Source: an uncultured Eubacteriales bacterium (GTDB lineage Bacteria; Bacillota; Clostridia; Christensenellales; Aristaeellaceae). From it: a stretch of DNA of 39,810 bases. The stretch spans positions 1 through 39,810 of the forward strand of contig CACWHI010000018.1 in NCBI GenBank assembly GCA_902760595.1, given 5' to 3'. The notes beneath the pieces were generated by a model, which was not told where the DNA came from, made no database searches, and worked only from the letters and a program-made list of their open reading frames with translations. A program made the translations under genes and the position numbers. The first letter of the stretch is position 1, and each line of letters starts with the position of its first letter. Shown piece by piece: positions 37,556-39,810 of the stretch.

Positions 37556-39628
37556 ATGCCCAGGAGTCATCCATTAAACAAAGTACGCAATATCGGCATC
37601 ATGGCCCACATCGACGCCGGCAAGACCACCACGTCTGAACGCATCCTGTTCTACACCGGCCGGACCCACAAGCTCGGCGAAGTGCATGACGGCGCTGCCA
37701 CCATGGACTGGATGGAAGAAGAACAGGAGCGCGGCATCACCATTACGTCCGCCGCTACCACCTGTGAGTGGAAGGGACATCGCATCAACCTGATCGACAC
37801 TCCCGGCCACGTGGACTTTACCGTAGAGGTTGAACGCTCGCTGCGCGTGCTGGACGGCGCTGTGGCTGTATTCTGCGCCAAGGGCGGCGTGGAGCCCCAG
37901 AGCGAGACCGTCTGGCGCCAGGCAACCAAGTATCACGTACCGCGTATTGCCTATGTCAATAAGATGGATATCATGGGCGCCAACTTCAGCCGGGCCATCG
38001 AAATGATGAACACCCGCCTGAACGCCCGGGCGATTCCGATCCAGCTGCCCATCGGCAAGGAAGCGACCTTCACCGGCATCATTGACCTGGTCAAGATGAA
38101 GGCGGAAGTCTACTACGACGACGAGGGCAAGGACGTCCGCGAGGAAGAGATCCCCGCGAACATGCTGGACGAGGCCAAGGCAGCCCGTGAAACGATGATC
38201 GAAGCCGCGGCGGAGGACAACGACGAGCTGATGGAGAAATTCTTCAGCGGCGAAGAGCTCACCGTCGACGAGATCATGCAGTCCCTGCGTGACCAGACCA
38301 TCGCCTGCAAGCTGACCCCGGTGCTCTGCGGATCGTCCTACCGCAACAAGGGCGTGCAGATGCTCCTGGATGCGATCATCGCCTACCTGCCCAGCCCGCT
38401 GGACATCCCCGCGGTCGAGGGCAAGGATCCGAACACCGAGGAGACCATCACCCGTGAGGCGGACGACAAGGCTCCCTTCGCGGCGCTGGCGTTCAAGATT
38501 GCCGTAGACCCCTTCGTAGGCAAGCTGGCGTTCTTCCGCGTGTACTCCGGTACCCTGGAGGCGGGCGGATACGCCTATAACATCAACAAGCACAAGCGCG
38601 AGCGCTTTGGCCGCATCCTGCGGATGCACGCCAATCACCGCGAGGATATCGACTGCGTGTACGCGGGCGAAATCGCCGCCGCCGTGGGCTTCAAGGACAC
38701 CACCACCGGCGATACCCTGTGTGACGAGAAGCATCCGATCGTGCTCGAAAACATGGTCTTCCCCGACCCGGTCATCCAGGTCGCCATCGAGCCCAAGACC
38801 AAAGCCGGTCAGGACAAGATGGCGCTGGCGCTCCAGCGTCTGGCGGAAGAGGACCCGACCTTCAAGACCTATACCGACCAGGAGACCGGCCAGACGATCA
38901 TCGCCGGCATGGGCGAGCTCCATCTGGAGATCATCGTCGACCGCATGATGCGCGAGTTCCACGTGGAAGCGACGGTCGGACGTCCCCAGGTCGCGTATAA
39001 GGAAACGATCCGCAAGAAGGCCACCGCGGAAGGCCGCTTCGTGCGCCAGACCGGCGGCCACGGCCAGTACGGCCACTGCGTGATCGAGCTCGAGCCCCTC
39101 GAGCCCGGCTCCGGCTACCAGTTCGAAAACGCCATCGTGGGCGGCGTGATCCCCAAGGAGTTCATCGCCCCCATCGACGCCGGCATCCAGGAGGCTGCGA
39201 AAGCAGGCGCCCTGGGCGGCTTCGAGGTCGTGGACTTCAAAGCCCGCGTCATCGACGGCAGCTATCACGATGTCGACTCTTCCGAAATGGCGTTCAAGAT
39301 CGCCGGCTCCATGGCCTTCAAGGAGTGCCTGCCCAAGTGCGGCGAGGTGCTGCTTGAGCCGATGATGAAGGTCGAGGTCGTGATCCCGGACCAGTACCTG
39401 GGCGACGTCGTGGGCGACATCAACAGCCGCCGCGGCAGGATCGAGTCCTTCGAGGCCAACATGGGCGACCAGACCGTGCACTGCTTCGTGCCGCTGAGCG
39501 AGATGTTCGGCTACGCGACCGACCTGCGCTCCCGCACCCAGGGCCGCGGACTGTTCTCGATGCAGTTCGATCATTATGAACAGGTTCCCGCCAACGTGGC
39601 CGAAAAGGTCGTTGGCAAAAAGAATTAA
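37556..39628 (+). CDS. fusA: Translation elongation factor G
   Basis: 690 aa GTPase driving ribosomal translocation. G1 [13 protein letters not shown] (17-29), G2 region [15 protein letters not shown]3 [10 protein letters not shown]4 NKMDIMGA, then domains II to V ending [20 protein letters not shown]. It is the canonical single-copy type by length and motifs. The start is fixed by an upstream in-frame stop; AAGGAG is 14 nt away, but a closer AGG lies 7 nt upstream. TCAGG and CCTGA segments (37521-37536) just before the ribosome site could form a small stem. Confidence 0.98.
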   Translation: MPRSHPLNKVRNIGIMAHIDAGKTTTSERILFYTGRTHKLGEVHDGAATMDWMEEEQERGITITSAATTCEWKGHRINLIDTPGHVDFTVEVERSLRVLDGAVAVFCAKGGVEPQSETVWRQATKYHVPRIAYVNKMDIMGANFSRAIEMMNTRLNARAIPIQLPIGKEATFTGIIDLVKMKAEVYYDDEGKDVREEEIPANMLDEAKAARETMIEAAAEDNDELMEKFFSGEELTVDEIMQSLRDQTIACKLTPVLCGSSYRNKGVQMLLDAIIAYLPSPLDIPAVEGKDPNTEETITREADDKAPFAALAFKIAVDPFVGKLAFFRVYSGTLEAGGYAYNINKHKRERFGRILRMHANHREDIDCVYAGEIAAAVGFKDTTTGDTLCDEKHPIVLENMVFPDPVIQVAIEPKTKAGQDKMALALQRLAEEDPTFKTYTDQETGQTIIAGMGELHLEIIVDRMMREFHVEATVGRPQVAYKETIRKKATAEGRFVRQTGGHGQYGHCVIELEPLEPGSGYQFENAIVGGVIPKEFIAPIDAGIQEAAKAGALGGFEVVDFKARVIDGSYHDVDSSEMAFKIAGSMAFKECLPKCGEVLLEPMMKVEVVIPDQYLGDVVGDINSRRGRIESFEANMGDQTVHCFVPLSEMFGYATDLRSRTQGRGLFSMQFDHYEQVPANVAEKVVGKKN

Positions 39629-39684
39629 AAGCTACGGGACGGCCCGCTGCGGCCTGCCCACAGATTTGAGGAGGAACGATACTC

Positions 39685-39810
39685 ATGGCTAAGCAACATT
39701 TTGAGCGTACCAAGCCCCATGTCAACATTGGTACGATCGGTCACGTTGACCACGGCAAGACGACCCTGACCGCCGCCATCACGATGGTTCTGGCCAAGGG
39801 CGGCAAAGCC
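39685..39810 (+). CDS. tuf: Elongation factor Tu (partial, runs off the window)
   Basis: The first 42 codons: [19 protein letters not shown] followed by [14 protein letters not shown], the EF-Tu N-terminus with its G1 loop. GAGGAGG precedes the ATG. It lies 56 bp after fusA as the fourth gene of the str operon. Confidence 0.97.
   Translation, partial: MAKQHFERTKPHVNIGTIGHVDHGKTTLTAAITMVLAKGGKA

Overview
The window looks like chromosomal DNA of a high-GC Clostridia-type Firmicute, most plausibly an uncultured gut or rumen lineage near Christensenellales. This is inferred from strong AGGAGG ribosome sites, consensus sigma-A promoters with 17-bp spacers, a T-box riboswitch, LplB/YtcP-type sugar permeases, many SH3-repeat secreted proteins and an RpoB/RpoC pair of Firmicute length. 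No rRNA, tRNA, CRISPR array or intact transposase gene was seen.

Layout. (1) 1-3274: a sugar-binding protein gene (minus strand) diverges from an FGGY sugar kinase gene (plus strand). (2) 3275-5131: a gene-free island of about 1.86 kb, built of several dispersed repeat families. (3) 5132-10464: a minus-strand group of a large SH3/peptidoglycan-binding exported protein, a PfkB-type sugar-phosphate kinase and a sorbose-1-phosphate-reductase-like dehydrogenase. (4) 10672-14985: promoter, tyrosine-type T-box leader, AMP-forming acyl-CoA synthetase, IorA and IorB, with overlapping stop/start codons. (5) 14998-16470: an AT-rich accessory patch with an orphan gene, a decayed gene and a Phd/ParE pair whose toxin is frameshifted. 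(6) 16584-20240: an exported flavin reductase with two FMN-attachment motifs, and a GH3 hydrolase. (7) 20344-24078: a sugar ABC operon (binding protein, two permeases) interrupted by a palindromic repeat. (8) 24204-28683: a small SH3-like secreted protein, TcdA, a HigBA-like toxin-antitoxin pair, a methyltransferase-like protein and an exported cyclophilin. (9) 28706-39810: rpoC and rpoB on the minus strand, diverging from rpsL-rpsG-fusA-tuf on the plus strand.

How the genes work together. Regions 1, 3, 6 and 7 suggest a saccharide-using heterotroph. The most interesting unit is region 4. A T-box that reads as a tyrosine (UAC) sensor controls an acid-CoA ligase plus indolepyruvate:ferredoxin oxidoreductase. 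Induction by tyrosine starvation implies the enzymes run in the biosynthetic direction: arylacetate to aryl-acetyl-CoA to arylpyruvate to aromatic amino acid. Other points of note are the inverted orientation of rpoBC relative to the str operon, and a natural arginine at S12 position 88, where lysine is usual and where Lys-to-Arg causes streptomycin resistance elsewhere.
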